NCBI RefSeq assembly: GCF_000179595.2 | Contig: NZ_JH556653.1 | Location: 966,959-1,030,958, forward strand | DNA from: Acetivibrio cellulolyticus CD2 | Lineage (GTDB): Bacteria; Bacillota; Clostridia; Acetivibrionales; Acetivibrionaceae | Direction: 5' to 3' | Length of the DNA stretch: 64,000 nt | Part shown: piece by piece, positions 16,483 through 25,500 of the stretch | Layout: every line of letters begins with the position of its first letter | How positions within the stretch are numbered: the first letter of the stretch is position 1 | Program-made: the position numbers and the translations under genes | Notes under the pieces: model-generated | What the model was told of the DNA's origin: nothing | Databases searched by the model: none | The model's input: the letters and a program-made list of their open reading frames with translations, nothing else

Positions 16483-18399
16483 ATGATTGTATTAGGGTGT
16501 AATAATATATCTATTTCCTTTGGAACCAGACAAATTATAGAAAATGTTACCTTCAGTGTTCAGGATACAGATAAAATAGGTATTGTAGGTGTTAATGGTG
16601 CAGGGAAGTCAACTCTATTTAAAATAATTACTTCAACCCTTGCTGCTGACTCGGGAGATATTTATCTTTCCAAAGGCTGCAAGCTGGGGTATCTTGCACA
16701 AAACACAGAGCTTGAATCTTCAAACAGTATTCTTGAAGAAGTATTGTCCGCTTTTTCCCATCTTATAAAAATGGAAGAGCGTATTAAGGATCTGGAAAAA
16801 CTCATAAGCGATGAAAAGGATGAGGAACGTTTGTCCTCTTTTATGAAAGAGTATTCAAACCTATCCGATAACTTTTCACGTAATGGTGGATACGAGTACA
16901 ACAGCCGGACCAGAGGAATTTTAAAGGGACTTGGATTTAGTGAAGATGAGTTTGATCTAAAAACAAGCAGCTTAAGCGGTGGTCAAAAAACCAGGCTTGC
17001 CATGGCAAAGCTTTTGACTGAAGAGCCTGACTTGCTTCTTTTGGATGAGCCTACAAATCACCTCGATATTAACGCGGTTGAGTGGCTTGAGGATTTCCTA
17101 ATCAACTACAGGAAAGGTGTTATGATTATATCCCATGACAGATTCTTTCTAGACAGGATAACTAACAGGACTCTTGAGATAGAAAACTGCGAATGCAAGT
17201 TCTATAACGGAAACTACACAAATTATATAAAGCAAAAAGAGCTTGATAGAGAAATTCAACAGAAGCATTTCGAACTTCAGCAAAAAGAGATAGCTAGAAT
17301 GGAAGCCTTTATTGAGCAGCAAAGAAGATGGAACAGGGAAAAAAATATTGTAGCCGCTGAAAGCAGGCAAAAAGCTATAGACAGGATGGAAAAAATAGAT
17401 AAACCAAAAACCCTTCCTGACAAAATAAAAATAGATTTCAAAATAGCTTTACAAAGCGGGAACGATGTTCTATCTGTAGACAAGCTTTCAAAGGAATATC
17501 CCGGCAGACCGCTGTTTAACAATTTAAGTTTTAAAGTTAAGAAAAGCGAAAGGGTTTTTATTTTAGGGCCAAATGGTTGCGGTAAATCCACTTTGCTTAA
17601 AATTTTGACCGGTAAAATAGATGATTTTTCGGGAAGCTTTCAGTTTGGCCACAACACAAAGAAGGCTTTTTACGACCAGGAACACTCGGATCTTTCTATG
17701 AATAACACAATAATAGATGAACTTTTAGAAGCAAGTGATAATCTTTCACAGACAGACATAAGAAATGCTCTTGCTATGTTCCTTTTTAAAGGTGATGATG
17801 TTTTCAAAGAAATATCCACTCTTAGCGGAGGTGAAAAAGGAAGAATTTCACTTCTAAAAATAATGCTTTCAGGATCAAATATACTCATTCTTGACGAGCC
17901 TACAAACCATCTTGATATTAACTCAAGGGAAATACTAGAAAGTTCACTTTCCGAGTTTGAAGGAACACTCATTATAGTTTCCCATGACAGGTACTTTATT
18001 GACAAACTTGCAACAAGGATTTTAGAATTAGACAGGGATTCTTATATTGATTATTTAGGCAATTATTCTGGCTTTAAGCAGCACAAAAGCAGAATTTCAA
18101 TTGAATCCAAACCTGTTTCTCCGGTTGAAAATGCATCAGCTTCAAAGCTTTCCCATATTGCTACAAAGGAAGAGAAAGCAAGAAGAAGAAAATTGGAAAA
18201 ACAATATGCTGACACTGAAAAAGAAATTGCCCAGTTAGAAAGTTCAATTGAAACTATAAAAATTGAGATGCAGTCAGGGGAAGTATTAAGCAATCATGTC
18301 ATGCTGACGGAACTACACAATAAGCAACTGGAAATGGAAAACAGACTTGAGTCGCTTTATGAGCTATGGGAATCACTGGCACTGGAAATGGAAAATTGA
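16483..18399 (+). CDS. ABC-F family ATPase (ribosome-associated)
   Basis: ABC-F proteins have two ATPase domains and no membrane part. They bind the ribosomal E site to relieve stalling or protect against antibiotics. This one has 638 residues: domain 1 with GVNGAGKST, LSGGQKTRLAMAKLL and LLLLDEPTNHLD; an interdomain linker rich in charged residues (IEQQRRWNREKNIVAAESRQ, about 265-300); domain 2 with GPNGCGKST, LSGGEKGRISLLKIM and ILILDEPTNHLD; and a C-terminal coiled coil (about 560-638). The extended C-terminal coiled coil resembles Uup/YdiF-type members rather than short resistance proteins. The start at 16483 is preceded by AAGGTG at 9 bases; a GTG at 16474 overlaps that site. Antibiotic resistance cannot be claimed from sequence alone. 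Confidence 0.88.
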   Translation: MIVLGCNNISISFGTRQIIENVTFSVQDTDKIGIVGVNGAGKSTLFKIITSTLAADSGDIYLSKGCKLGYLAQNTELESSNSILEEVLSAFSHLIKMEERIKDLEKLISDEKDEERLSSFMKEYSNLSDNFSRNGGYEYNSRTRGILKGLGFSEDEFDLKTSSLSGGQKTRLAMAKLLTEEPDLLLLDEPTNHLDINAVEWLEDFLINYRKGVMIISHDRFFLDRITNRTLEIENCECKFYNGNYTNYIKQKELDREIQQKHFELQQKEIARMEAFIEQQRRWNREKNIVAAESRQKAIDRMEKIDKPKTLPDKIKIDFKIALQSGNDVLSVDKLSKEYPGRPLFNNLSFKVKKSERVFILGPNGCGKSTLLKILTGKIDDFSGSFQFGHNTKKAFYDQEHSDLSMNNTIIDELLEASDNLSQTDIRNALAMFLFKGDDVFKEISTLSGGEKGRISLLKIMLSGSNILILDEPTNHLDINSREILESSLSEFEGTLIIVSHDRYFIDKLATRILELDRDSYIDYLGNYSGFKQHKSRISIESKPVSPVENASASKLSHIATKEEKARRRKLEKQYADTEKEIAQLESSIETIKIEMQSGEVLSNHVMLTELHNKQLEMENRLESLYELWESLALEMEN

Positions 18400-18411
18400 G
18401 CAGATAAATCA

Positions 18412-18453
18412 AAAACGAGCGTGGCTAAATGCGCATTTAGCCATGCTCGTTTT
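18412..18453 (+). terminator. Terminator of the ABC-F gene
   Basis: AAAACGAGC pairs with GCTCGTTTT, and inside lies the perfect palindrome formed by TGGCTAAATGC and GCATTTAGCCA. It starts 13 bases after the stop codon and ends in a T-run. Confidence 0.88.
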
Positions 18454-18557
18454 ATTCTCAAACTATCATTTTAATTATTTTCTATCCTATAAAGAACCTT
18501 CAATAGGTCAAATGAATATACTGGCTATGACATCAAATTTTGAAAAAGGAATGATGA

Positions 18558-20075
18558 TTGAATATGATGTATACTGTACAGCCAGGAGATTCTTTATATC
18601 TGATTTCTCAGAAGTTCGGCGTTTCTGTTGAGCAAATCAAGCAGGCAAACCAGCTTTCAAGTAATTTAATCTATATAGGACAGCGTTTAAATATCCCGGT
18701 AGAACGTCAAAGACCAATAATATATACAGTTAAACCAGGTGATTCACTGTATACGATTGCCAAAAGGTATAACACAACAGTTGAAAGTATCCAGTCTTTA
18801 AATAATCTTACAGGCATAGAACTAAGCGTCGGTCAAAAGTTAACCATCCCCATTTATACTGAAGTTGTCGTCAACGTCGATTCAGCATTTATAAGGAGTG
18901 GTCCTGGGCCTAATTTCAGCGTGGTTACAAGCATGGTTAGAAATGCCAAACTTCCTGTTACCGGCTCCAGTAGAGGTTGGTATAAAGTTCGTTTACATAA
19001 CGGCAAGGATGCCTGGATATCGGGACGAATAGTAACGCTTAATGCCTATAGCGGTGACAAACCAATCTCAGATATCCTGGGATTTTATACCCTCGAAGAA
19101 GGTCCTTCACTTCCAAGTTCCTTTACTTCGTTCACAAACAATATTGGAGAGATTTCTGAAACTGGTCTTTTCATGTTCAGAATCAGTGCAAACAATCCAA
19201 CTACCATAGAAAACTTTGGACAATTTTCAGATCAGGATATAAGAACTCTTGTTGCAATTGCGCACAGGAACAATGTTAGAATCCTCCCGGTTGTGCACAA
19301 CCTACTCTATAGGCCAGGTGGAACAACACTTGCAAAAAATGTTGTAAAGGTTCTTGTCTCCAATGCACAAAATAGAAATGCCTTTGCCCAAAGCCTCTTA
19401 AGGCTGATACAAAAGTATAACTTTGACGGAGTTAACATTGACATTGAAGATGTTTTCATTGAAGACAGTGCAAATCTGTCCTTGCTTTATGAAGAAATTG
19501 CCAGAGTCTTAAGACCCCGCGGTTATTTCTTCTCAGCGTCTGTCCCTGCAAGGATCAGGGATGAGCCTTTCAATCCATTTTCCGATCCATTTAATTATTC
19601 TGCAATAGGCAACGCAGTTGATGAGTTTGTTGCAATGCTTTATAACGAGCACGGCTGGCCTGGCAGCGGTCCAGGACCTGTTGTATCGATTGGCTGGATG
19701 GAAAGAGTATTAACGTATACAATCTCAAAAATGCCTAAAGAAAAGGTAGTTGGCGCAGTATCGGTATTCGGTTTTGATTTCAACCTTACAACCGGCCGTA
19801 ATACCTATGTAACATACAGCATGGCAATGGCTCTTGCCCAGAAGTACAATAAAGAGGTTATATTTGATGAAGAGACTAAAACTCCGATGTTTGCTTATGA
19901 AGATGAACAGGGCAACCAGCATGAAGTCTGGTTTGAAAACGCCCAGAGCATCTACGCAAAAATTGAGCTTGCATGGGACCTTGGTATAAAGGGAATCGCA
20001 CTTTGGAGGCTTGGAATGGAAGATGAAGGAATTTGGACAATGTTAGAAAATCAGGTTGTAGTGAGTAAGCACTAA
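18558..20075 (+). CDS. LysM-SH3-GH18 spore peptidoglycan hydrolase (SleL/YaaH-like)
   Basis: SleL/YaaH-type enzymes cut cortex peptidoglycan fragments during spore germination. The 505 residues contain two LysM repeats (about 3-50 and 55-98, YTVQPGDSLYLISQKFGVS and YTVKPGDSLYTIAKRYNTT), a bacterial SH3 domain (about 105-160, VNVDSAFIRSGPGPNFSVV) and a GH18 barrel (about 172-498). The catalytic strand reads FDGVNIDIED, a DxxNxDxE version of the usual motif with the essential Glu kept. No signal peptide is present, as in YaaH-like proteins, which are made inside the mother cell. A TTG at 18558 has AAAGGA 7 bases upstream and is my choice; the ATG at 18564 is 13 away. The gene converges with another LysM protein and shares a bidirectional terminator. 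Confidence 0.88.
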   Translation: MNMMYTVQPGDSLYLISQKFGVSVEQIKQANQLSSNLIYIGQRLNIPVERQRPIIYTVKPGDSLYTIAKRYNTTVESIQSLNNLTGIELSVGQKLTIPIYTEVVVNVDSAFIRSGPGPNFSVVTSMVRNAKLPVTGSSRGWYKVRLHNGKDAWISGRIVTLNAYSGDKPISDILGFYTLEEGPSLPSSFTSFTNNIGEISETGLFMFRISANNPTTIENFGQFSDQDIRTLVAIAHRNNVRILPVVHNLLYRPGGTTLAKNVVKVLVSNAQNRNAFAQSLLRLIQKYNFDGVNIDIEDVFIEDSANLSLLYEEIARVLRPRGYFFSASVPARIRDEPFNPFSDPFNYSAIGNAVDEFVAMLYNEHGWPGSGPGPVVSIGWMERVLTYTISKMPKEKVVGAVSVFGFDFNLTTGRNTYVTYSMAMALAQKYNKEVIFDEETKTPMFAYEDEQGNQHEVWFENAQSIYAKIELAWDLGIKGIALWRLGMEDEGIWTMLENQVVVSKH

Positions 20076-20086
20076 TCTCAGTAGCA

Positions 20087-20121
20087 TTTTAGGACATTTG
20101 CTTCGTAAATTTCTTAAAATA
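20087..20121. repeat. Dispersed hairpin element, copy 2
   Basis: TTTTAGGACATTTGCTTCG then TAAATTTCTTAAAATAA. It matches copy 1 (9145-9178) at most positions and again lies directly beside a terminator hairpin. Confidence 0.6.
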
Positions 20122-20122
20122 A

Positions 20123-20164
20123 CATACACCCCCACTTCACTTTTTAGTGAAATGAGGGTGTATG
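20123..20164. terminator. Bidirectional terminator between the two LysM genes
   Basis: CATACACCC...CACTTCACT pairs with AGTGAAATG...GGGTGTATG around TTTT, with two mismatches. It lies between converging genes. Confidence 0.8.
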
Positions 20165-20222
20165 TAATTATTACAAAATTCTAGTTATATTCACAATTAC
20201 GGCTCTTACAAGCAATTAGCTG

Positions 20223-21737
20223 TTATCTTAATCCACCTGCTATAAGTATATTTTGCTGGTGTGAGGCATCAATCTGATTATCCACATGCCTGACTCCATT
20301 GAGAAAATATAGGTCAAAATGGCCATCTATACCGTTACCTGATATAGTGTCATAATTGGGTCCGTACCCATAGTTATCACTTCTGTTGGAAACATTCTGC
20401 ATATACGGTACGCCATCTACTCCTGCATGTGGCATCCCCGCAATTGATATGGCAAATCTTCTTCCGTTAAACTCTAAAACAAAGGCTCTTCTGGTCCAAT
20501 TCCAGTACCCGCCAAAAATTTCTTTCATCATGTTGCTGTCTAAACTGGTCAGAGTTTCACAATCAGCATGGTTTGCACCCATGGTTCTCTTTATTGCAAA
20601 ACTTTTTCCTGTCTTAACATCAATCACCTTTCCAACACTCCCTATTGGGAAAACATACTGTGCTTCACTGAACCAATCCAATATTTCACCGGATTCAGGC
20701 GAAACCTTGTTTTTAACAGGTACATTGTGGACAGGTACCTGTAATACATCTCCTTCATATAGAGTTGCTTGCCGTGAGATATTATTTGCGGAAGCAAGTT
20801 CATAATCGGGTATTCCCATTTTCTCTGCTATACTCCAAACACTATCCCCTTTTTGCACAATATATGTTTTATATGTTAAATAGTCTGTTGATGTATCTAC
20901 CGCTATCTCATTCTTAAAATAGTTACTGTCAGGATTATTATCTAAAATATCTTGTTTTATGTAAGTTACACTGCTATGTATATAACCGGTTCCCTTTGCC
21001 GTTTTTACATTATACCAGGTTCCTGTTTTGCCTGTAACACTCACTTCTGTCCACGGTTTAAGATATCCTACGGGAGCCACATTTAGACTTGGTCCGCTGC
21101 TTAACGTTGCATTACCTGACGTATACCCCATAAAGCTATTATCATAAATATCAAATTGCTTTATCTCAAGCATTTGTCCAATATTGATATTGTCGCTTAC
21201 AAGGCCGTTTAAAAGCTTTATTTGGCTTACAGTCGATCCAAACAACTTCGAAAGCATCCATAATGTATCCCCTGATCTTACTTTATATTCCAACTTACCA
21301 TCTGTTTGCCTAAAAGCTAGCACCCTATTTTTGTTATAATCAATGAAACACTCAATACCAAGCTTCTCATAGCAGAATTCAGTCGGCACCATAAACCTAT
21401 AATTTTCTATTTCCATTGGTGCAGGTGCTTTTATGTACTTTCCGTTAAACTTAACAATGTCGTTATCCAATCTGAATACAAGTTCATTTTGCTTATACGT
21501 TACCGCTCCTGTCATCGTACCGGTATCATATCTGAAACTTGCGCCAATAGATTCAGCAAGCTCTTTTGCGGGGATCATCATTGTACTATTTTCAACAGTA
21601 GTATATACTCCAGTACATGCAGACTCATTATCTACAATTACCCCTACCGTATTTCCCCCAGCATAAACAGATACCCTAGGAAGCACCAGTACTCCAAGTA
21701 TAGCTGCAAAAAAGAACGCCGCTCGTTTCCTTAGCAT
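20223..21737 (-). CDS. Secreted LysM/SH3 cell-wall protein with uncharacterised C-terminal domain
   Basis: A 504-residue exported protein. The order is: signal peptide (about 1-26), a copper-amine-oxidase-N-like stalk domain (about 30-145, MIPAKELAESIGASFRYD ... FMVPTEFCYEKLGI), LysM 1 (about 150-195, YKVRSGDTLWMLSKLFGST), an SH3-like domain (about 205-260, NATLSSGPSLNVAPVGYL), LysM 2 (about 290-335, YIVQKGDSVWSIAEKMG), and a final domain of about 150 residues. That last domain is rich in conserved-looking polar motifs: RTMGANHADCETLT, GGYWNWTRRAF, ISIAGMPHAGVDGVPY and GHFDLYFLNG. The His/Asp content suggests an enzyme or ligand pocket, but I do not recognise the family. GGGGG lies 6 bases before the ATG at 21737; the ATG at 21740 is too close. 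It is probably sporulation- or wall-related from context. Confidence 0.8.
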   Translation of the reverse strand: MLRKRAAFFFAAILGVLVLPRVSVYAGGNTVGVIVDNESACTGVYTTVENSTMMIPAKELAESIGASFRYDTGTMTGAVTYKQNELVFRLDNDIVKFNGKYIKAPAPMEIENYRFMVPTEFCYEKLGIECFIDYNKNRVLAFRQTDGKLEYKVRSGDTLWMLSKLFGSTVSQIKLLNGLVSDNINIGQMLEIKQFDIYDNSFMGYTSGNATLSSGPSLNVAPVGYLKPWTEVSVTGKTGTWYNVKTAKGTGYIHSSVTYIKQDILDNNPDSNYFKNEIAVDTSTDYLTYKTYIVQKGDSVWSIAEKMGIPDYELASANNISRQATLYEGDVLQVPVHNVPVKNKVSPESGEILDWFSEAQYVFPIGSVGKVIDVKTGKSFAIKRTMGANHADCETLTSLDSNMMKEIFGGYWNWTRRAFVLEFNGRRFAISIAGMPHAGVDGVPYMQNVSNRSDNYGYGPNYDTISGNGIDGHFDLYFLNGVRHVDNQIDASHQQNILIAGGLR

Positions 21738-21836
21738 CATATACCCCCTTCAATTTTTAGTTTACATAACACTCCATTTAATTATACGATATTTTTGACG
21801 CCAAATCAGTACTCAAAATATTCCTTAAAGGTAACC

Positions 21837-21928
21837 ATGGCAATCATAACTATAATACGTTGTTATTCGTTATTCCATTTCTATCCTTCATTTCTTTCTT
21901 CTTTCAGATTTCAGAAGGCCTGCTGTTG
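21837..21928 (-). pseudogene. Degenerate RHS gene fragment
   Basis: On the plus strand CCATGGCAATCATAACTATA at 21837 matches CCATGGCAGTCATAACTATA inside the RHS gene at 25134, and the similarity continues to about 21928 (TTTCTATCCTTC, CAGAAGGCCTGC). Two insertions of about 7 and 14 bases destroy the reading frame. The corresponding RHS codons read AGLLKEKKDRNGIITYYSYD. This is a leftover of a second RHS copy or of an internal duplication. Confidence 0.7.
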
Positions 21929-21940
21929 ATTTCTTCATTC

Positions 21941-21990
21941 AAAAAACAAAACCTCAATAGAGTAGTATATATATTACTATCTATCGAGGT
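21941..21990 (-). terminator. Terminator of the RHS-immunity operon
   Basis: ACCTC-A-ATAG...TAGTA pairs with TACTA...CTAT-C-GAGGT (21951-21990), with small bulges. On the minus strand it is followed by TTTTGTTTTTT. Confidence 0.75.
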
Positions 21991-22180
21991 CTTGGTTATC
22001 CCTGCCCACATTAGCAAACACGGAGACAGGAATTGATTTTTACTAGGCTTCGTTATCTAATGTCTGAATTACTGTAATGTATCGATTCTAGAAGCCCATA
22101 GGTTAATCAGTCTGTATAGACAGCCGCTCCTATAAAATGGAAAAATATTCAACTCTTTTCATTACATAAACAATGCAAAC

Positions 22181-22540
22181 TTAAGCATCAAAAATATCTT
22201 TACTTTTAAGTTCTTTTTCCTTTATCACCTTATTTAGTATATCGATATTAATCTCACCTGCTAGATGATAATACTTTAACCAATATGCACTATCTTCTGC
22301 GTATTTATAAATTGCCCTTTCTATATTATCTTTCGTTAGTTTTTTTACAATAATATCTGGTACACCGCAATAAAAATCAACACTTTCTCTTGCCATATAA
22401 TCATAATAGTTTTTCGGAGTTGATACAACAACTGTATACGTTATTCCATCTTCTAATTCTACAAATACATCAATATTATCATCTTCAATATCGCATATTT
22501 CTGAAAGTTGAGTTGGGTATTCAATTTTTATTACTTTCAT
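22181..22540 (-). CDS. Candidate immunity protein for the RHS toxin
   Basis: A 119-residue acidic cytosolic protein with no signal peptide or membrane segment (MKVIKIEYPTQLSEICDIED, then DGITYTVVVSTPKNYYDYM). I do not recognise a named family. It begins 21 bases after the RHS stop codon, on the same strand, and is followed by a strong terminator, so the two genes form one operon. Small acidic proteins in this position downstream of polymorphic toxins are nearly always immunity proteins that bind and block the C-terminal toxin domain. The assignment rests on that context; a RelE-like RNase toxin, which is basic, would fit an acidic partner. Confidence 0.6.
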   Translation of the reverse strand: MKVIKIEYPTQLSEICDIEDDNIDVFVELEDGITYTVVVSTPKNYYDYMARESVDFYCGVPDIIVKKLTKDNIERAIYKYAEDSAYWLKYYHLAGEINIDILNKVIKEKELKSKDIFDA

Positions 22541-22561
22541 TGATATTAATGCCTCCCATAC

Positions 22562-25500
22562 CTATTTGTAAAGTTGTTCAAGTATTTTGATTACTTTTGA
22601 TTCATTTGCTTTACTTGCCTTTGCAAGTATTTCTATTCCTTCCTGAGTATTTCTATAAAATATTCTAGATCCTTTGGCTCCTCGAAGGTATAAAATATCT
22701 TTAAACAGATTACTAGTGCCTTTTCCTGGATTAACATTGCCCTCAAGAAGTTTTGACACCAATTCATTTGCTTCCTTTTGCGCTACTTGATTTGTACCCA
22801 TCTCTTCAGCTGCATTTATAAGTCTTTTATCATTTTTAATCAGAGATGTAATCCCTTTACCTTCACTAAGGCCACCAACAATCTTTAACTCACCTACAGA
22901 ACCCATAGCTATGCCCATCGATACTTCTTGTATTTTATCATCTTCAATTACACGATCTACTATCATTTGAGTATAGCCTGGAGTATTTTCGTTAATACCC
23001 TTTGGAAGAAGCAACTTGGCTCGATCAATCTGTGATTTTGTAGTAGTATTGTCTGACCATTCACTGAATTGATTCCATTTATCTTGTATCCAATCAATGA
23101 CTCCACTGTTATCAGTAGGCTGCCCTAAATTAACTTTATCTTTTCCCGTCCCCCTACTAACAGCTGTAGCCGGTGGAACATAACCATAAATAACCTGTGT
23201 ACTTGTACTCTTTGTTACTGTCTGACTTGTACTTGTAGTCTTTGTTACCTTTGTACTTGTAGTCCCTTTTGAAATTACTGGTGTTGTCCCTATAGGAGTT
23301 CCACTGGTTTGGTTCGACTGTAGAATTTTGCTGTATTGATCATGCACTCCTTTCTGAGTGTTTGAATCTCCAACACCTTCCAAGTAAAGTCCCAGTGCCT
23401 TCCACGTCTGGTCCCCTGCTTTTCCATCAACTGTAATACGGGCTCTAATCTGATATTGTCTAACCGCTTCTTGTGTCAGATTACCGTAATAACCATACTC
23501 AACGCCTTTTGGCATTGTTAGACATCCTAACTCAACCAACTCCTTCTGGAGTATTACAACATCTTCACCCTTTGAACCAACTTTCAATACTGTTCCTTGC
23601 TCTTTATGCCCTGTCGGGTCTGTGTACATTATCGGGTCATTGCTACAGTATGTATACAGGTTCAAACTCAACGGATCATTTGCTTCACCCATGTATGTAT
23701 CCTGCTGCAGGAATCTTGCAATCTTCGGATCATAGTATCTGGCATCCAGATTATAATACTTGGATTCCTCATCATACTGGTAGCCCGCATACCTTGCCTG
23801 GCTCTTTATCATTTTTGCGGGGTCAGTGGTTGCAGTTCCTGTGCTGTCATAGTATTTTTCAAGCGTTATATTCCCAAAGTCATCATACTGGTATTGTGCA
23901 CGCATTTTGTTTGTGCTTGCATCTATCAATGCTGTTACATCCGCATGTCCGTTATAAAAATAATATGCTTTGCCGTTCGTTGTTCCTATCAACGTTCTTG
24001 ATATCAGGTTCAGCCCTATTACATTCAGTACGCTTAACGCTCCGGTTCCGTTTGTGTATTCAAATACTACATCATTACCTTCGTAGAAATACCTTGCAGG
24101 TGTTCCTGTACCTATTTTTTTCGCTACCCTTTTTCCTTCACCGTTGAATGTATTTGTCATGGTACTGTTGCTTGCTGATGTCCATGATGTCTTAAGCTGA
24201 TTTAACAGCGTATAGGTGTTATTTTCAAGAGTAGTAGTTGTTGTTGTAATATCTAATACCTTCAACTGGTTTCCGTTATTGTCATGCTGGTATTGCTTCT
24301 TTTGTATTATTGTACCACTGGCATTGGTATTTCTCTTTGTCTCATACTGAATCCTGTTGTTGTCAGTGTAATCATACTTTGTATATGTTACCTTGCTTGT
24401 TGATTTTATTGTTTCAGTTTGAGTAGCCCTGTTTCCTCTGCTGTCGAATGTATAGTCTATTATTCTTGTAGGTTCATCAATATGGTTAAGCCTGTTTAAT
24501 CCATCATATCCGTAGCTGGTTGTTTTTAACGTTGCTGTTGTACCACCTATTCTTTCATCCTTTTTCTGCATAGTGTGGTTAGTATTATAATAATACTTGT
24601 AGTACTCAGATTCAACATATGTTCCTGATGTATTTTTTATTTCCGATTTCAGATCCTTTAACAATCCGTCATCATAGTAAGTGTATGTCTGCCTGAACTT
24701 GTCCTTGTATGTAACCCTGTACCTTCTGCCATCGTTGTAATATTCATAGACGGTCTGTTCTCCTCCGTTGGTAACCAGTTTCAAACGTCCTGCCTTGTCA
24801 AATACCTTTTCAATAGTCTGGCTTCCTGGATACTCACTCTTTTCCTTAATTTCACCTGACGAAACTCCTGTTGTTATATCATAAGTATATACAGTAGGTC
24901 CTGCTATTGTCGTTATTCCACCTTCTACAACAGTCTCTTTCTTTGTTTTTACCCTGTTTAATTCATCATAAATTCTTTCTGTTGTTATTGTACTTTCTGC
25001 AACTCCACCAGCACCCTTGTTCTCAACTATTATCTTTTTCAGGTTGCCGTTTTGGTCGTAGCCTGTATCTAAAGGTATCGTTATTGTAACTGATGAGTTA
25101 TCACTGCCTGTTACTGTTTGCGTTGTAAGCCTTCCATGGCAGTCATAACTATAATACGTTATTATTCCGTTTCTATCCTTCTTTTCTTTCAGAAGTCCTG
25201 CCGGTGTGTATTCATAAGATTCAGTCTTTGAACTTACTCCTTCACCATTTGGGTCACTTACAGACTTAAGCTCACCAAAACAGTTATATTTGTATGTCGT
25301 AGTAAAAGTCCCAAGTAATTGGGTTCTAATTCTTCCGTCTATATAGTAGGTATAGCTTGATATATCGTTGGTACCGTCTGATACTTTTTCAAGTCTACCA
25401 AGTATATTATATGTGTATTTTAACTTTTTGCTTGATGCATCTGTCTTTTCCTTTACATTGCCAAGGTTGTCATAACTCAAAGTAGTCTTATGAGTTCCGG

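Larger units (their letters stand above)
21738..22180. other. Intergenic region between the RHS immunity gene and the LysM gene
   Basis: It contains the terminator of the RHS operon (21941-21990) and a degenerate fragment of RHS coding sequence (21837-21928). The remainder shows no open frame of note. Confidence 0.5.

Noticed and set aside
18347-18631. 94-codon plus-strand ORF spanning the end of the ABC-F gene and the start of the LysM gene
   Set aside because: It overlaps both real genes in another frame and crosses a strong terminator.
23473-24147. Plus-strand ORFs inside the RHS gene, including a 224-codon frame
   Set aside because: They run antisense to strongly repetitive RHS codons, lack ribosome binding sites and have compositions typical of reverse-complement reading.
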